Assembly: GCA_965243605.1 (NCBI GenBank)
Contig: CBDEVQ010000106.1
Coordinates: 1 to 21,423 of the forward strand
Direction: 5' to 3'
DNA: 21,423 bases
Source of the DNA: JBMYYR01 sp965243605
GTDB lineage: Bacteria; Bacteroidota; Bacteroidia; Flavobacteriales; CAJXXR01
The notes under the pieces are model-generated. The model ran no database searches. It was given only the letters and a program-made list of their open reading frames with translations, and had not been told where the DNA came from. Shown piece by piece: positions 1 through 8,542 of this stretch. The stretch's first letter is position 1; every line of letters begins with the position of its first letter. Position numbers and translations under genes: made by a program.

Positions 1-2
1 AA

Positions 3-1103
3 ATAACTTCAGATCATCCATCTATTGAGGTATACAGCTCAACCTCTGGGGTTGTTAATAAAATGTATTTTGAAGATCAGGAAAAGGTAGAAAAGGGTGA
101 GTGGATTATGCTTGTCTCTAGTTATGCTGATCAGAACAATATGGAGATTTTAAAAGGGATACTCGATGAATTGAAAGAAGATTTTTGGGGAGGAATAGAT
201 TCTATTACCCTCCATGAAAACCTTAACCTAGGTGATCTTAATGTTGAGTATTTATCGTTTAGCCAAAGTATGAATGAACTTCGATTGTACATAGAGGATC
301 AACCACAAATTAAGCAAACACGGATTAATGAAAGTCGTTTGAAACATACAGCGAACATTATTAAGAAAAGAAAAACACAACTCGGATATATTAGGTCAGA
401 AATAGAGATTAAGAATAGAGATTTAAAACGATCTGAAATTCTTTTAAATAGACAAGTTATATCAGAGAAAGATTTTGAAAATAAACAACTTGAATTATAT
501 GCTAAAAATACGCAGCTTAAAGAATTAGAAGGACAAATTCTAAGTATGAAGTTGCAAATTGAAAATATTAATCGAGAAAATGAAATTCTAAAATTGGAGC
601 AAAGTGATCAATATTTTCAATTAAAATCTGCGTTAGCAAGTCAGTTTAACCAATTACTTGCAGCTTATAATCGTTGGGAAAAAGAACATGTATTACACGC
701 GCCTATTGCAGGAAGATTAAACTTGTTTGATGTGAGAAATCCAGATCAGTTTATCCAAAATAATCAGAAAATTTTCACAATAGTACCAACCGAAAATCAA
801 GAGTATAATGCGTTGCTTAAAATGCCTGTTTTAAGTTCAGGGAATGTGAAGCCTAATCAGGAAGTTATTATCAAATTATTCAATTACCCTTATATGGAAT
901 ACGGAACATTACGAGGGAATATTGAGACCATATCTGAAGTGCCAAATGAAAATTTTTATACAGTAAAAGTGAAATTTCCAAATGGATTATTGACGAATAC
1001 TGATAGAATATTAGAAGGTAAACACAAAATGAATGGGATTGCTGAAATTATTACCAAGAAGAAAACAGTATTACAAAGGTTTATAGGACTCCTTACGAAA
1101 TAA
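3..1103 (+). CDS. HlyD-family export adaptor (5' truncated by window edge)
   Basis: Membrane-fusion (periplasmic adaptor) subunit of a type I-like exporter, expected to bridge an inner-membrane ABC transporter and an outer-membrane channel. The frame is open from base 3, and the codons before the first ATG (base 63) read as a typical lipoyl half-motif (IEVYSSTSGVVNKM), so the true start and the N-terminal membrane helix lie upstream. After that come a long charged helical coiled-coil stretch (about bases 320-660), the second lipoyl half with APIAGRL (about base 700) and a C-terminal beta-barrel region. It sits 5 bases upstream of the methyltransferase in an apparent operon with lanthipeptide genes. 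By inference it helps export the modified peptide, with a C39-peptidase ABC transporter expected upstream. Family assignment is firm; the substrate is inferred. Confidence 0.85.
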   Translation: MTSDHPSIEVYSSTSGVVNKMYFEDQEKVEKGEWIMLVSSYADQNNMEILKGILDELKEDFWGGIDSITLHENLNLGDLNVEYLSFSQSMNELRLYIEDQPQIKQTRINESRLKHTANIIKKRKTQLGYIRSEIEIKNRDLKRSEILLNRQVISEKDFENKQLELYAKNTQLKELEGQILSMKLQIENINRENEILKLEQSDQYFQLKSALASQFNQLLAAYNRWEKEHVLHAPIAGRLNLFDVRNPDQFIQNNQKIFTIVPTENQEYNALLKMPVLSSGNVKPNQEVIIKLFNYPYMEYGTLRGNIETISEVPNENFYTVKVKFPNGLLTNTDRILEGKHKMNGIAEIITKKKTVLQRFIGLLTK

Positions 1104-1108
1104 AAATA

Positions 1109-2389
1109 ATGGAAAGAAATATAATTAAACAACTTACATCAGACGAAAAAATCTATTGGTACCATTATTTAGCATGGATGGAGTATGTTAATGAAACAGA
1201 AAATTTTGAACAAAAAACAGAATGGTCTGAAAAAATGATTTTACGTACACAAAAAGTAGATGAAGCAAGGGCTTTTATTAAAACCATGTATTCTACCGTA
1301 AAATCACAATTGTTAGATGAACTTACAGTTGAAGAATTGTCAAGGTTAAGTCCTGCACCAACTCAAAAAGATTATGAGCCTTATAATCTTATGTATTTAG
1401 AGAGAGATTGGAGCAACGAACCACAAGCTTTAGAGCAAAGAAGTACAATAATTAATCACATAGAAAGTCAATTACATTTAGTAGAAGACTTTTCGTCTGA
1501 AAACGGGCAAGCTTATTTTCCAGGATGTGGAAATGGAAGATATGCTGTTGAATTTGCAAAATATTATGATAAGGTATATGCAAATGACAAGTCATTAATG
1601 ATGCTTTGGACAACGGCATATTTAAGTAAAAAGAAGACTTGGGATATTTCTTACGATATCCTTAGAAATTGTCGTCAAGTAGCCGATTCAAAAAATACGA
1701 TTACAGTTGAAATTTCTGACGAATTAAGTCAGCGTATAAATGATAAAGTTGAATTTAAAGTTGGTGATTTTTCGAAACTCAACTTTAGTAATGGAAGTAT
1801 AAAACACTTTTATTCCATATACTTTACGGATGTTCTTCCTCTTGGTACATTGTGGAGTCAGGTGGATACCCTCTTAGAAACAGAAGGGTTGTTTATTCAT
1901 TTTGGACCATTAGAATATTTTTTTACAGATGAGAAACAATTGTTAACCGTAGAAGAGGTAAAGGATTACTTTATTGAAAGAAATTATGAGATTCTGGTTG
2001 ATAATTTTGTGAAAACTCGATACATGGGTTCTGATAAAGTTATGAGGTATAGAGTGTATGATAATTGGTGTTTTATTGCCAGAAAAAAGCCTCGTAAACC
2101 TTTAACGTTAGATTCTGTTGTTCGTTTGAAGAATAGTGTGACGCTTTTAAATACCAATTCTTATAGCACCGTAGAGGTCTCATCTGAATGGATGATAAAA
2201 TCGTTAGATCAGGTTTATCAATTACCAGATATTGTTGGTGAAACAATAATTAAATGTGATGGAGTAAAAACACTACAAGATATTCTGAATAATGATATAG
2301 AGTACAAATTAACCAACTCAGAAGCAGAAGTGTTTATGGGGATTATTGAAGAACTAACATATAAATTTTCTTTTTTAATTATAAAATAA
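1109..2389 (+). CDS. SAM-dependent methyltransferase, carnosine N-methyltransferase (N2227)-like, with C-terminal extension
   Basis: Predicted RiPP tailoring methyltransferase of 426 residues. The glycine-rich SAM site is PGCGNGR (138-144), followed by an acidic loop (YANDKSLMML) where the N2227/carnosine methyltransferase family has a GNE-like loop. A VGDF motif and FGPLEYFF (265-272), equivalent to the family's FGPLLYH segment, follow. About 140 N-terminal residues are helical, as in that family. Residues about 335-426 are an extra region; its LPDIVGETIIKCDGVKTL stretch and final helix resemble PqqD-type leader-binding (RRE) domains. That last point is a weak inference. The gene has 5-base gaps on both sides, so it is cotranscribed with the HlyD adaptor and the HExxH-like gene. 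The target residue is unknown; His, Lys or the peptide N-terminus are possible. Confidence 0.72.
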   Translation: MERNIIKQLTSDEKIYWYHYLAWMEYVNETENFEQKTEWSEKMILRTQKVDEARAFIKTMYSTVKSQLLDELTVEELSRLSPAPTQKDYEPYNLMYLERDWSNEPQALEQRSTIINHIESQLHLVEDFSSENGQAYFPGCGNGRYAVEFAKYYDKVYANDKSLMMLWTTAYLSKKKTWDISYDILRNCRQVADSKNTITVEISDELSQRINDKVEFKVGDFSKLNFSNGSIKHFYSIYFTDVLPLGTLWSQVDTLLETEGLFIHFGPLEYFFTDEKQLLTVEEVKDYFIERNYEILVDNFVKTRYMGSDKVMRYRVYDNWCFIARKKPRKPLTLDSVVRLKNSVTLLNTNSYSTVEVSSEWMIKSLDQVYQLPDIVGETIIKCDGVKTLQDILNNDIEYKLTNSEAEVFMGIIEELTYKFSFLIIK

Positions 2390-2394
2390 AGGCA

Positions 2395-3588
2395 ATGTTT
2401 GATATTAATACACTTATAGCAGAAGGTCAGCAAGATGTAATATTTCAGGTAAAAAGATATCTGTATGAATGTGACAAGGACATATTTGATACAGTAGATT
2501 TTGAAGATGATGCTATCTTTTTAGAACCTTTTCTTGTTTCCTATTCTACATTGCGAAACCATAAACAAGGACATGACCAAATTTTATTTGGATATAGAAA
2601 AGATAATACCTCTAAAACATTTCCTGTATTAAGTGATCAACAAGGGGTTGTTTTCTTGCCTAATTACGGAAGAATATTAACCAATGAATTAAATACAGCA
2701 TTAACTCTAAAGTACGATTGCGATGCTGGTCAACAAAATTTCACCTTGTTTAAGGATGGACAAAATATTGAAGCAACCTTAGAGCCAATTAGAAAGTTAG
2801 CTTGTGGAATAGAAATTACAAATAGAATAGACTTGTATTCAGCGTCTTTCTTTACTGAAATTTGGAAAAATGTTCCTTTAGAAGAGTTGCAAACTATTAT
2901 TACATCTTCTACGGTTAACATAGAAGATTATATTGAGGATATTGAACGTACGTTTGAAATATTGAAACAGTATGACAAGGATGAATACGAAAAATACATG
3001 CAAACCACGCGTAGGATTATTTTGTTTTCACATCCACGTTTACGAAACTTTGTTTCTAGAGTAGCTCATGGAAATGTTTATTTGAACGTAGATGACCTTA
3101 GTAATATAACGTATTTCTTAGAAGAGATAATTCATCAATGTTCTCATAATGTATTTAATGCAGTCACATTTGATATAGAGAAATTTATGCCCATCGGATC
3201 TCAACCGACCTTAGAAATGATGCTAAACAACGGGGATACCCGCACAATTTATGGCGCATATCATGGGATATATACCACGGAAAAAATTGTTGAAGTTTTT
3301 ATTAATCTTCTCGATGAAGATTTAGACATAGATGTAGATACGCGTTATGAGTTAATTGGACGATTAGCTATTAATAAAAACAGACACGATATAGGGTTAG
3401 AAAAGATACCTTGGGAAACTATATTTTCACCTTTAGGGAAATCTATTTTCGATTACTATTATACAAAGTTAGATAATTACATTAAAGATTATCCCGTATA
3501 CTTTGATTATGAGATAAGTGAGCATCCAGTGGTGTTTAATTATTGGAAATTTAAGGATGATAATCCTATAGAAATGTATCAAAAGTAA
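2395..3588 (+). CDS. HExxH-like putative peptide-modifying oxygenase (HQxxH variant)
   Basis: A 397-residue protein resembling the 'HEXXH motif-containing putative peptide modification protein' family. Some domains of this type have been described as iron/2-oxoglutarate enzymes that beta-hydroxylate RiPP precursors. The motif region is LEEIIHQCSHNVF, with His247 and His251 in the HxxxH arrangement and Gln248 in place of the usual Glu. Downstream, YGAYHGIY (His290) matches the G-x-x-H-G-x-Y segment that I take to supply the third metal ligand. No signal peptide or membrane segment is seen, so it should act in the cytoplasm on the precursor. It lies 5 bases after the methyltransferase and 126 bases before the precursor gene. 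Loss of Glu fits a non-proteolytic role, or could mean an inactive member. Family call moderate; reaction inferred. Confidence 0.62.
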   Translation: MFDINTLIAEGQQDVIFQVKRYLYECDKDIFDTVDFEDDAIFLEPFLVSYSTLRNHKQGHDQILFGYRKDNTSKTFPVLSDQQGVVFLPNYGRILTNELNTALTLKYDCDAGQQNFTLFKDGQNIEATLEPIRKLACGIEITNRIDLYSASFFTEIWKNVPLEELQTIITSSTVNIEDYIEDIERTFEILKQYDKDEYEKYMQTTRRIILFSHPRLRNFVSRVAHGNVYLNVDDLSNITYFLEEIIHQCSHNVFNAVTFDIEKFMPIGSQPTLEMMLNNGDTRTIYGAYHGIYTTEKIVEVFINLLDEDLDIDVDTRYELIGRLAINKNRHDIGLEKIPWETIFSPLGKSIFDYYYTKLDNYIKDYPVYFDYEISEHPVVFNYWKFKDDNPIEMYQK

Positions 3589-3628
3589 AATTTAAAAAAA
3601 GATATTTTTAAAGTTTGTAATTTTTACT

Positions 3629-3636
3629 TATATTTG
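3629..3636 (+). promoter_or_regulatory. Probable -7 promoter element of the precursor gene
   Basis: TATATTTG matches the Bacteroidota -7 consensus TAnnTTTG exactly and lies in the 126-base gap before the precursor, predicting a leader of about 70 bases. The only nearby TTG (3615-3617) is 11 bases upstream, too close for a standard -33 box, so the match is incomplete. An all-A/T inverted repeat (3591-3598 with 3605-3612) sits just upstream. Confidence 0.42.
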
Positions 3637-3714
3637 AACTATTAGAACGTTTTAATTGGCGTAAGTTGAAAAGCCATTAATAGAGTAGACAAGAGGAAAT
3701 AATCAATATTTACC

Positions 3715-3927
3715 ATGAGTATGAAAAATACACAAACAAAAAGATTGTCTTTAGATGCTTTTAAAGCAAAGTCGGAATTAGAAAAGATAGATGTACAAAA
3801 ATTAGGAGGTTTAACTTCTGCAGTAAGTTCTTCTGCTGTTTTAGCAGCTTGTCATGATGAGCCTAAGAAACGTACTTCTTCTACTTGTTTATTCCCTTCA
3901 GGATACAACTCATGTAGATGTTGCTAA
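3715..3927 (+). CDS. lanA: Class I lanthipeptide precursor peptide
   Basis: Precursor of 70 residues. The leader (1-32) carries KRLSLDAFKAK at 9-19, the Bacteroidota counterpart of the class I FNLD-type recognition box, and ends KIDVQKLGG, a double-glycine site suited to a C39-peptidase exporter. The predicted core (33-70) has 11 Ser/Thr (34, 35, 38, 39, 40, 54, 55, 56, 57, 62, 66) and 5 Cys (46, 58, 67, 69, 70), so up to five thioether rings are possible. It ends in SCRCC. A charged patch (HDEPKKR, 47-53) divides a hydrophobic Ser-rich half from the Cys-rich tail. The start may be Met1 or Met3. It has its own upstream -7 element and a terminator right after it, and it precedes lanB. Only this precursor is visible; others could lie upstream of the window. 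Confidence 0.88.
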   Translation: MSMKNTQTKRLSLDAFKAKSELEKIDVQKLGGLTSAVSSSAVLAACHDEPKKRTSSTCLFPSGYNSCRCC

Positions 3928-3956
3928 GAAACAATGAATTTAATATTCATTAAGAG

Positions 3957-3985
3957 AAGGTTGTCAGGAAATTGACAACCTTTTT
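3957..3985 (+). terminator. Intrinsic terminator/attenuator between lanA and lanB
   Basis: A perfect 10-base-pair stem (AAGGTTGTCA at 3957-3966 with TGACAACCTT at 3973-3982) closes a 6-base loop and runs into a T-rich tract. It lies in the 92-base spacer between the precursor stop and the dehydratase start. With no clear promoter after it, partial read-through would give abundant precursor mRNA and less enzyme mRNA. Confidence 0.85.
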
Positions 3986-4019
3986 ATTCTTAAATTAATA
4001 TTGTAATTACACATCTTAC

Positions 4020-7000
4020 ATGCCTGTTTATACATCTCCTTTCTACATTTTAAGATCGCCACTTTTCCCACTTTCTCAGCTTTATAATTTTTATGAAGTC
4101 CAACCAGAATTAAAATTAGAGTGGCTTATTACATATTTCAAATCCAATCAATTAGCGCTTAAAGCTATTCGTATTGCTTCCCCATCTTTATTCAGAGAAT
4201 ATAAAAATTACATAGAGGGAGTAAATGAGGATTGGACTCCAAAAAAGAAACAAGAACTTTATAATGTATTGTTAAAGTATTTTATAAGGATGACTTATAG
4301 ATGTACACCATTTGGGTTGTTTGTTTCATCTTCTATTGTTAAGAGAAAAGAACATCAAAACAAAATATTAGGAGTGAATTGGAACCGCTCAGAAGAGTCT
4401 TCAATAAACTGTCGATTAAGTACTAGTTTTTGGGTTAATATATATACAAAGCTTCAGCAAAATAAAACGTTGCTAAATACTTTAATGTATTATACAAACA
4501 ATACCTTGTATAAGGTAGATGATGTTTGGAAATATATTAAAATCGATTTTGATGGGAATACAGATTCTACAGATGTATTTACAGTGCCAGATTCTCCAAT
4601 TCTTTTGTCAATAGTTGAACAGGCAAAAGAAGGGATATCTATTGGGGACATGGTTGATTCTATTAAGAAAGAGGGGTATGAGGAAGATGACATTAGGGCG
4701 TACATTAATGATCTTATAGATAATCAAATTATTGTTAGTGAGCTTTTTCCTTCTGTTAGTGGGGAGGATTACCATACATTTTTCTTAAACCGAATTTTGG
4801 CTCTAACCAAAGATTCTAATCCTGAGATGTATAAGACGTTTTACACGCTTAAAACAGCTCTAGAAGAAATGTCAGACAATGATTTTTCAATAGAAACCAT
4901 TGAAGATATTAATCGTATTGTTAACCGTATATTGGATAAAACGAATGAAGATTTTGTTAGTCCACTACAGTTAGATACTTATAGAGAAATTGGCGAAGAT
5001 GGATTAAGTACAGCACTGGAAAAAGACATACAAGAGTGTGTAGAAGTGTTAAGTATGATTACGGTGGAATCTAATGATGATTTAAATCATTTTAAATCCA
5101 TATTTGCCCATAGATATGAAGAACAGGAGATTTCACTTTCTAAAGTACTTGATGAGGATTTAGGTATTGGATATCAATCAAGAAAATTAGAAAATCTAAA
5201 TGTTTTTTCATCTAAAAAAGGAAATAAACAAAGTTTAGATAGCATTTCGGCACTAAAACTAAATATGTATTTAGAGGCACTAGAACAAAAGAAGTATAGT
5301 GTTACTTTAAAACGTGAAGATGTTGAAAAATTAGGGAATGATCCAAAAACTCCAGATGCCTACGCAGTTATTGGTAATGCCGTAAAGGTAGATGAAAGAG
5401 ACCAATTCGCTTTTGAAGGAGTAAGTGGACCGTCTTCTTTGAATTTATTAACGCGTTATGCATCAGGTCATAAAGATATAGAAGCTGAAGTTCAAAAGTT
5501 AGCGGATTTAGAACACCAATCGAATTCAAATACGGTATATGCAGAGCTGTCTCATTTACCTAATTCTAAAATAGGGTCTTTGATTTGTAGGCCCGAAATA
5601 AGAGACTTTGAAATTCCATATTTGGTAAAATCAAATAGACAACCTGATGAACAAATTTATATTAAAGATTTGGTTGTGTTAATGGAAGGTGAAGAGCTAA
5701 TATTAATGTCTAAAAAGCTTGGGAAAAGGGTTATTCCAAGACTAACAACAGCACATAATTATGCTGACGGTAGAAATTTACCGATATATAGATTTTTGGG
5801 TGACTTACAGCAGCAAGGTAGAAACTACATAAGATGGGAGTGGGGGATGTTATCTGAAAGGCCATTTTTACCGAGAGTGGAATTTAAAAACATTATTATA
5901 AGCCCAGCTCTTTGGAATATACCTAAAGAAGAATTAAAACGAATAAAAAAGAAAGAACAATCTTTATGGTTATCCGCCTTTGAAACCATTAAAAACAAAC
6001 AAAATATTCCAGATTTTGTTTTGCTTTCAGAAGCAGATAACAACCTTTTAATTGATACAAAATCTCAGGATGGTATTATCCTTCTAATAAAAGAAGGACT
6101 TAAAATGGACGGGGAAACTGTTCGATTGAAAGAAGTATTGGTCAATAAAGATCAATTATATGTAAAAGATAGTCAAGGGTTTTATACCAATGAATTGATT
6201 ATTCCTTATGTAAAAACAATAAAAGAAGAAGAGGAGACTCGAATACAATTAAAAGACTCCGATAAAACGGTTATTAAACGTAAATTTTCACCATCAGAAG
6301 AATGGATATATTATAAGATTTACGCAGAACCAACAGTAATTAATCAGGTCTTAACTGACGCTATACAGGCCTTGTGTCAAACGTTGGCCGCAGAAAAGAA
6401 AATACAGCTTTGGTTCTTTATACGATATGAAGACCCTGATTACCATCTTAGAATACGGTTTAAGCTTATGGCGGCAGAGTATGCTTCAGATGTAATTGCG
6501 AGAATAAATGACTGTTTAACACCATGGGTTTCAGAGAATTTAGTTTGGAATACTGGAATACATATGTATAACAGAGAGTTAGAGCGCTATGGAGATAAAA
6601 CGATAGATTTTTCGGAGTATCTATTTTATGTAAATAGTGATTTGGTCTTAAATCTCAATCGTATTTTTTCATCGAATGCTCATCTTGAAAAATATAAGAG
6701 AACGGTGGCTATTTATTTAGTCGATATTATTTTAAATGCATTTACAGGAGACTTAAATGCTAAATATGCCTATACGAGTGTTGTTCGTAAATCGTTTTCA
6801 AAAGAGTTTGGAATACCAGAAACAAACCTTAAAACTGCAAATGCACATTATAGAGAGGATCGATTGATATTGGAGCAAATATTTGGATTAAAACCGATAG
6901 AAGATGAAGTTCTTGCATTCCTAAAAACAGAACTTGAATCGGTAAGTAGGGCGTATAAGGAAACTATAGACCGTATAATTGAAATAGAATATCAAGGAAA

Positions 7001-7184
7001 AGATTTTACGAGTATGTATACCCTAGCGAGTAGTCATATTCACATGTTTCTCAATCGCTTTTATACTCATAACCAACGTTTTTTTGAGTACTTAGCATAT
7101 GGTGTATTAGAAATGTTCTATAAATCGTTAACAAAACGTCAAAATATTAATCACAAAATATTATCTCATATTGAAAACGAATAA
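4020..7184 (+). CDS. lanB: Lanthipeptide dehydratase LanB, full length
   Basis: Dehydrates Ser/Thr of the precursor by tRNA-dependent glutamylation and glutamate elimination. At 1054 residues it is slightly longer than NisB (about 990) and carries both domains. The N-terminal glutamylation domain opens with FYILRSPLFPLSQLYNF and has the hallmark RMTYRCTPFGLF near residue 90. The C-terminal SpaB-type elimination domain begins about residue 760 (EEWIYYKIY) and has WFFIRYEDPDYHLRIRF and YNRELERYGD (about 850). This is a fused LanB, unlike the split dehydratases of some Bacteroidota clusters. The ATG is 34 bases after the attenuator stem-loop. Its stop overlaps the lanC start, implying translational coupling. 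Confidence 0.96.
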   Translation: MPVYTSPFYILRSPLFPLSQLYNFYEVQPELKLEWLITYFKSNQLALKAIRIASPSLFREYKNYIEGVNEDWTPKKKQELYNVLLKYFIRMTYRCTPFGLFVSSSIVKRKEHQNKILGVNWNRSEESSINCRLSTSFWVNIYTKLQQNKTLLNTLMYYTNNTLYKVDDVWKYIKIDFDGNTDSTDVFTVPDSPILLSIVEQAKEGISIGDMVDSIKKEGYEEDDIRAYINDLIDNQIIVSELFPSVSGEDYHTFFLNRILALTKDSNPEMYKTFYTLKTALEEMSDNDFSIETIEDINRIVNRILDKTNEDFVSPLQLDTYREIGEDGLSTALEKDIQECVEVLSMITVESNDDLNHFKSIFAHRYEEQEISLSKVLDEDLGIGYQSRKLENLNVFSSKKGNKQSLDSISALKLNMYLEALEQKKYSVTLKREDVEKLGNDPKTPDAYAVIGNAVKVDERDQFAFEGVSGPSSLNLLTRYASGHKDIEAEVQKLADLEHQSNSNTVYAELSHLPNSKIGSLICRPEIRDFEIPYLVKSNRQPDEQIYIKDLVVLMEGEELILMSKKLGKRVIPRLTTAHNYADGRNLPIYRFLGDLQQQGRNYIRWEWGMLSERPFLPRVEFKNIIISPALWNIPKEELKRIKKKEQSLWLSAFETIKNKQNIPDFVLLSEADNNLLIDTKSQDGIILLIKEGLKMDGETVRLKEVLVNKDQLYVKDSQGFYTNELIIPYVKTIKEEEETRIQLKDSDKTVIKRKFSPSEEWIYYKIYAEPTVINQVLTDAIQALCQTLAAEKKIQLWFFIRYEDPDYHLRIRFKLMAAEYASDVIARINDCLTPWVSENLVWNTGIHMYNRELERYGDKTIDFSEYLFYVNSDLVLNLNRIFSSNAHLEKYKRTVAIYLVDIILNAFTGDLNAKYAYTSVVRKSFSKEFGIPETNLKTANAHYREDRLILEQIFGLKPIEDEVLAFLKTELESVSRAYKETIDRIIEIEYQGKDFTSMYTLASSHIHMFLNRFYTHNQRFFEYLAYGVLEMFYKSLTKRQNINHKILSHIENE

Positions 7185-8421
7185 TATTCAAGTATTAACA
7201 AGTAATGCGCTCAATATTCCTTCAGAAGATAGAATCTGGATGGAGGCAAAAGTTAAGGAAATAGCTGAAAATCTGTCAAGGAATGAGCAATCAGAATTGG
7301 TTCCAGAAGATGGATTAATGAGAGGAAAAGCAGGGGTGTTACTATTTTATGTATATGCTTATATGTGGGACAATGAGTCTAATTATTCAGATCAAATTAA
7401 CCTGTATTTGGGACAGATTTTTCAGAACCTTAATCAGATTTCTACGTTTGACTTTTCGTCAGGATTTGGTGGTGTTGCATGGGTTTTAGCGCATTTGAAA
7501 AATCAGGAGACGATAGAATTAGAATTAGATGATTTATTGGAGAAATTGGATCATTTATTAAGAGATGCTCTTGTTGAAAATGTTAAAATACAAAACAATG
7601 ACCTTATATCTGGTGCATTAGGGTTAGCCATGTACTTTTTGGAAAGAGATACCCCATTTGCCAGAGAAGTCTTATCCGCATATATTAAAAGCTTGCATCA
7701 AGAAACAGAAGATAACACGGTATGTAGGTGGAAAACCATTTTCGGAAAGGGAGATACAACTGATGTGGAGTATGATTTAGGTATATGTCATGGAAATGCT
7801 GGAATTCTTTCTTTTTTACTAAAAGCCTATCAACAAGGAATAGAGACGACGTATTGCAAAGAATTAATTGATGGAAGTATAGAATTCTTTATGTCTGTAC
7901 AACAGACTCCAAAAAAGAATGCAGATACCTATTGGGCGAGTATCGTTACAGATTCTTGTACAGAGGGTAATAGTAGATTAAGTTGGTGTTATGGAGATTT
8001 AGGTATTGCAACAACTTTGCTTGAAGTTGGTAATGTGTTTGGTAATCAAGATCTTGTTGATAACATGATTGAAGTTCTATTGCATTCTACAAAAAAACGA
8101 GATCCAAGTGATAATAATATTAATGATGCCTGTATTTGTCATGGAACTATTGGGTTAATGTTACTTTATTTAAAGGCGTATAGATTCTCAGGAAATTCAG
8201 AATTAGAAGAAACGGCTTTATATTGGATACAAGAAACTCGTAAACTGGATATAGAGCATGATGGATCGTGTAAATTATGGTTCAATTATGTTGAAGAAAA
8301 TGGGAAAAGTGAGTATCGTTTTACACCTGGAGTATTGGAAGGAATGGCCGGAATTGGATTGGGAATGTTGATGCAATTTGACGAAGATTTAAAAGGTTGG
8401 GAAAAGATATTATTAGTATAG
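7171..8421 (+). CDS. lanC: Lanthipeptide cyclase LanC
   Basis: Zinc enzyme that adds Cys thiols to dehydrated residues to form (methyl)lanthionine rings. The 416-residue length is normal for the family. Zinc ligands are Cys273 (in SWCYGDLGIA) and Cys323-His324 (in ICHGTIGLM), equivalent to Cys284, Cys330 and His331 of NisC. His207 in GICHGNAGILSF corresponds to the catalytic His212 of NisC. The N-terminal GKAGVLLF and GFGGVAWVL stretches fit repeats of the alpha/alpha toroid. The assigned start is TTG, overlapping the lanB end by 14 bases; an in-frame ATG at 7240 (residue 24) is the alternative. No strong terminator follows, so transcription may continue towards the S41 gene. Confidence 0.95.
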   Translation: MKTNNIQVLTSNALNIPSEDRIWMEAKVKEIAENLSRNEQSELVPEDGLMRGKAGVLLFYVYAYMWDNESNYSDQINLYLGQIFQNLNQISTFDFSSGFGGVAWVLAHLKNQETIELELDDLLEKLDHLLRDALVENVKIQNNDLISGALGLAMYFLERDTPFAREVLSAYIKSLHQETEDNTVCRWKTIFGKGDTTDVEYDLGICHGNAGILSFLLKAYQQGIETTYCKELIDGSIEFFMSVQQTPKKNADTYWASIVTDSCTEGNSRLSWCYGDLGIATTLLEVGNVFGNQDLVDNMIEVLLHSTKKRDPSDNNINDACICHGTIGLMLLYLKAYRFSGNSELEETALYWIQETRKLDIEHDGSCKLWFNYVEENGKSEYRFTPGVLEGMAGIGLGMLMQFDEDLKGWEKILLV

Positions 8422-8542
8422 TGTTCGTGGGAAATCATTATTACTTTCGTTAGATTGATGGATCAACTGAAATGGTAAGAAATGTAGTACATTTAACTAC
8501 ACGATATCTTATGCTGTATAACAACAACTTGAACAACAACAA

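Noticed and set aside
1..62. Starting the HlyD gene at the first ATG (base 63)
   Set aside because: The codons from base 3 continue the lipoyl-domain pattern in frame with no stop, so the gene begins upstream of the window.
3591..3612. A/T-only inverted repeat after the HExxH-like gene, considered as a terminator
   Set aside because: The stem has no G-C pairs and no distinct T-run after it, so stable termination is unlikely; it may only be part of the A/T-rich promoter region.
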